Below are positions 35,524 through 36,764 of a stretch of DNA of 36,764 nt, piece after piece (position 1 is the first letter of the stretch; each line of letters begins with the position of its first letter). The stretch covers positions 1 to 36,764 of the forward strand of contig VMTD01000105.1 in NCBI GenBank assembly GCA_013791785.1. Reading direction: 5' to 3'. Origin of the DNA: Methanobacteriota archaeon (GTDB taxonomy: Archaea; Thermoplasmatota; Thermoplasmata; SG8-5). The notes beneath the pieces are model-generated. The model was not told the DNA's origin. It searched no databases and worked only from the letters and a program-made list of their open reading frames with translations. A program made the translations under genes and the position numbers.

Positions 35524-36636
35524 ATGTCTAGAGAGAAATCTTCGAAAACCAAGGAACAATTAGGAATCCTTGACAAATTATATCAATATTTTAAAGCTGG
35601 GTTATGGAGACAAACACGCCAACTATTCGACAAGTATGATGATAGTGAAGATGCAATAACCGGTGTGGACATTACAAATTACCTCGCGCCCAGTGCTCTA
35701 AAATTAAGATCAATGCATTCGATTGTCCAATTAATGTCTAAAGTGCGCCAAGATGTTGGAAAAAATGCAATATTCATTGGTGTGGAGAGGAAAGGATATG
35801 TTTTCGCGGGCGCTTTGCTTGATGAGTTCGAGGAAACAGACATCATTTTAAAAGGAAGCCGCCATGTAAATGAAAAAGACGTAAAAGGCAAAACAGTTGT
35901 GTTGATAGATGATGCGTCCAAAACTGGAAAAACGATAATAGATAAAACGAAAGAATATCAGAAACTTGGGGCCGATGTCGTAATTGCAATTGTTGCGTTA
36001 GCCACGAAAGCCGCTGTGGATAACATCAACATTCAATTTAAATCCAAGAATGTAGCATTATTTTCACATACCGTATGCGAAAATGAAGATGAATACGCGG
36101 AATTGTATCCGCTGTTTTACCATATCGTCAGCAGCAGTAGCATTCCCATTGCTGGCGAACCGAAAGCGGAAATACATTTTGCTACGAATAGTTTAGATCT
36201 TGTTGTGAAAACACTTTGCAATTTGGACAGGGGAAAGTACGTCAATATCGATTCAATCGAAAACTCTTATCCTGTAAGGGGAACCATCGACTACTACGAA
36301 TACACTCTCGCGAATGGTGCGGAGGAATTCAAGGAGATAGGAGACAAAACTGGTTTCTTCATTACTTTGGAGCAGTCAAAAATCCGACTCTATTTCGATT
36401 TCGATGGGACCGTGATTGTAAAACTATGCCCCATAGTCTATCTAGAGATTCCTGAGAAAGTCAATTGTCGGGAATATGAAAAATGCAAAAAATCAATGGA
36501 TCTGGTAGGGCAACCATTACTATGCGTCAAGTGCATTGAAGAGATGATCGGGGACATATTGCTCGGCATAATGAAAGAGGATCTTGACAGAAAAGCCAGT
36601 GCTCTGCACTTGAAATACAGATTTAAAAAATTATAG
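35524..36636 (+). CDS. Phosphoribosyltransferase-fold protein with unknown C-terminal extension and Cys cluster
   Basis: PRPP-loop-like KTVVLIDDASKTGKTIID; NAIFIGVERKGYVFAGALL; C-terminal C-x5-C-x12-C-x2-C; strong TATA-like ctttatataatat upstream. Confidence 0.75.
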   Translation: MSREKSSKTKEQLGILDKLYQYFKAGLWRQTRQLFDKYDDSEDAITGVDITNYLAPSALKLRSMHSIVQLMSKVRQDVGKNAIFIGVERKGYVFAGALLDEFEETDIILKGSRHVNEKDVKGKTVVLIDDASKTGKTIIDKTKEYQKLGADVVIAIVALATKAAVDNINIQFKSKNVALFSHTVCENEDEYAELYPLFYHIVSSSSIPIAGEPKAEIHFATNSLDLVVKTLCNLDRGKYVNIDSIENSYPVRGTIDYYEYTLANGAEEFKEIGDKTGFFITLEQSKIRLYFDFDGTVIVKLCPIVYLEIPEKVNCREYEKCKKSMDLVGQPLLCVKCIEEMIGDILLGIMKEDLDRKASALHLKYRFKKL

Positions 36637-36646
36637 GGGAAAGGGA

Positions 36647-36764
36647 CTAAATCAAGCCCCTTTCATTCAGGTCGGCGATCATCTTGTCGACCATCGGTTT
36701 TGCCTCGTTCGCTATGGAAATCTTCTTCCTCCATTTGCCACTCTCTAGCACCCAATCGGAGTCA
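36647..36764 (-). CDS. C-terminus of a CDS entering from the right edge
   Basis: Minus frame DSDWVLESGKWRKKISIANEAKPMVDKMIADLNERGLI*. Confidence 0.6.
   Translation of the reverse strand, partial: DSDWVLESGKWRKKISIANEAKPMVDKMIADLNERGLI

Overview
This looks like an archaeal genome segment, probably Euryarchaeota/Thermoplasmatota-like. The evidence is archaeal pantoate kinase next to coaBC, an S26B-type signal peptidase, DUF357, TATA-like boxes and a C/D box sRNA. Bases 1-25.2 kb are mostly core genes. They comprise a minus-strand membrane/secretion cluster with a membrane-embedded tandem AAA+ ATPase and a signal peptidase, two giant secreted proteins (M28 peptidase plus propeller; beta-helix plus Ig-like), ferredoxin, tRNA-Asp(GUC), nadC, gamma-carbonic anhydrase, a serine-biosynthesis-like operon, a cis-prenyltransferase and a CoA operon. 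Bases 25.4-36.7 kb are an accessory/defense-type island. It holds a decayed Doc toxin, a C/D box sRNA, an AbiE-like type IV TA pair, a PIN gene with an uncharacterised 302-aa partner, MNT/HEPN TA genes with a symmetric operator, an intact DpnA-like adenine methyltransferase plus two remnants, a Schlafen/AlbA_2 ATPase, a small Zn-ribbon protein and a phosphoribosyltransferase-fold protein. A ~100-bp structured repeat and a 312-bp duplication record recombination inside the island. No CRISPR array was seen. All family calls come from reading motifs by eye; no database search was run.
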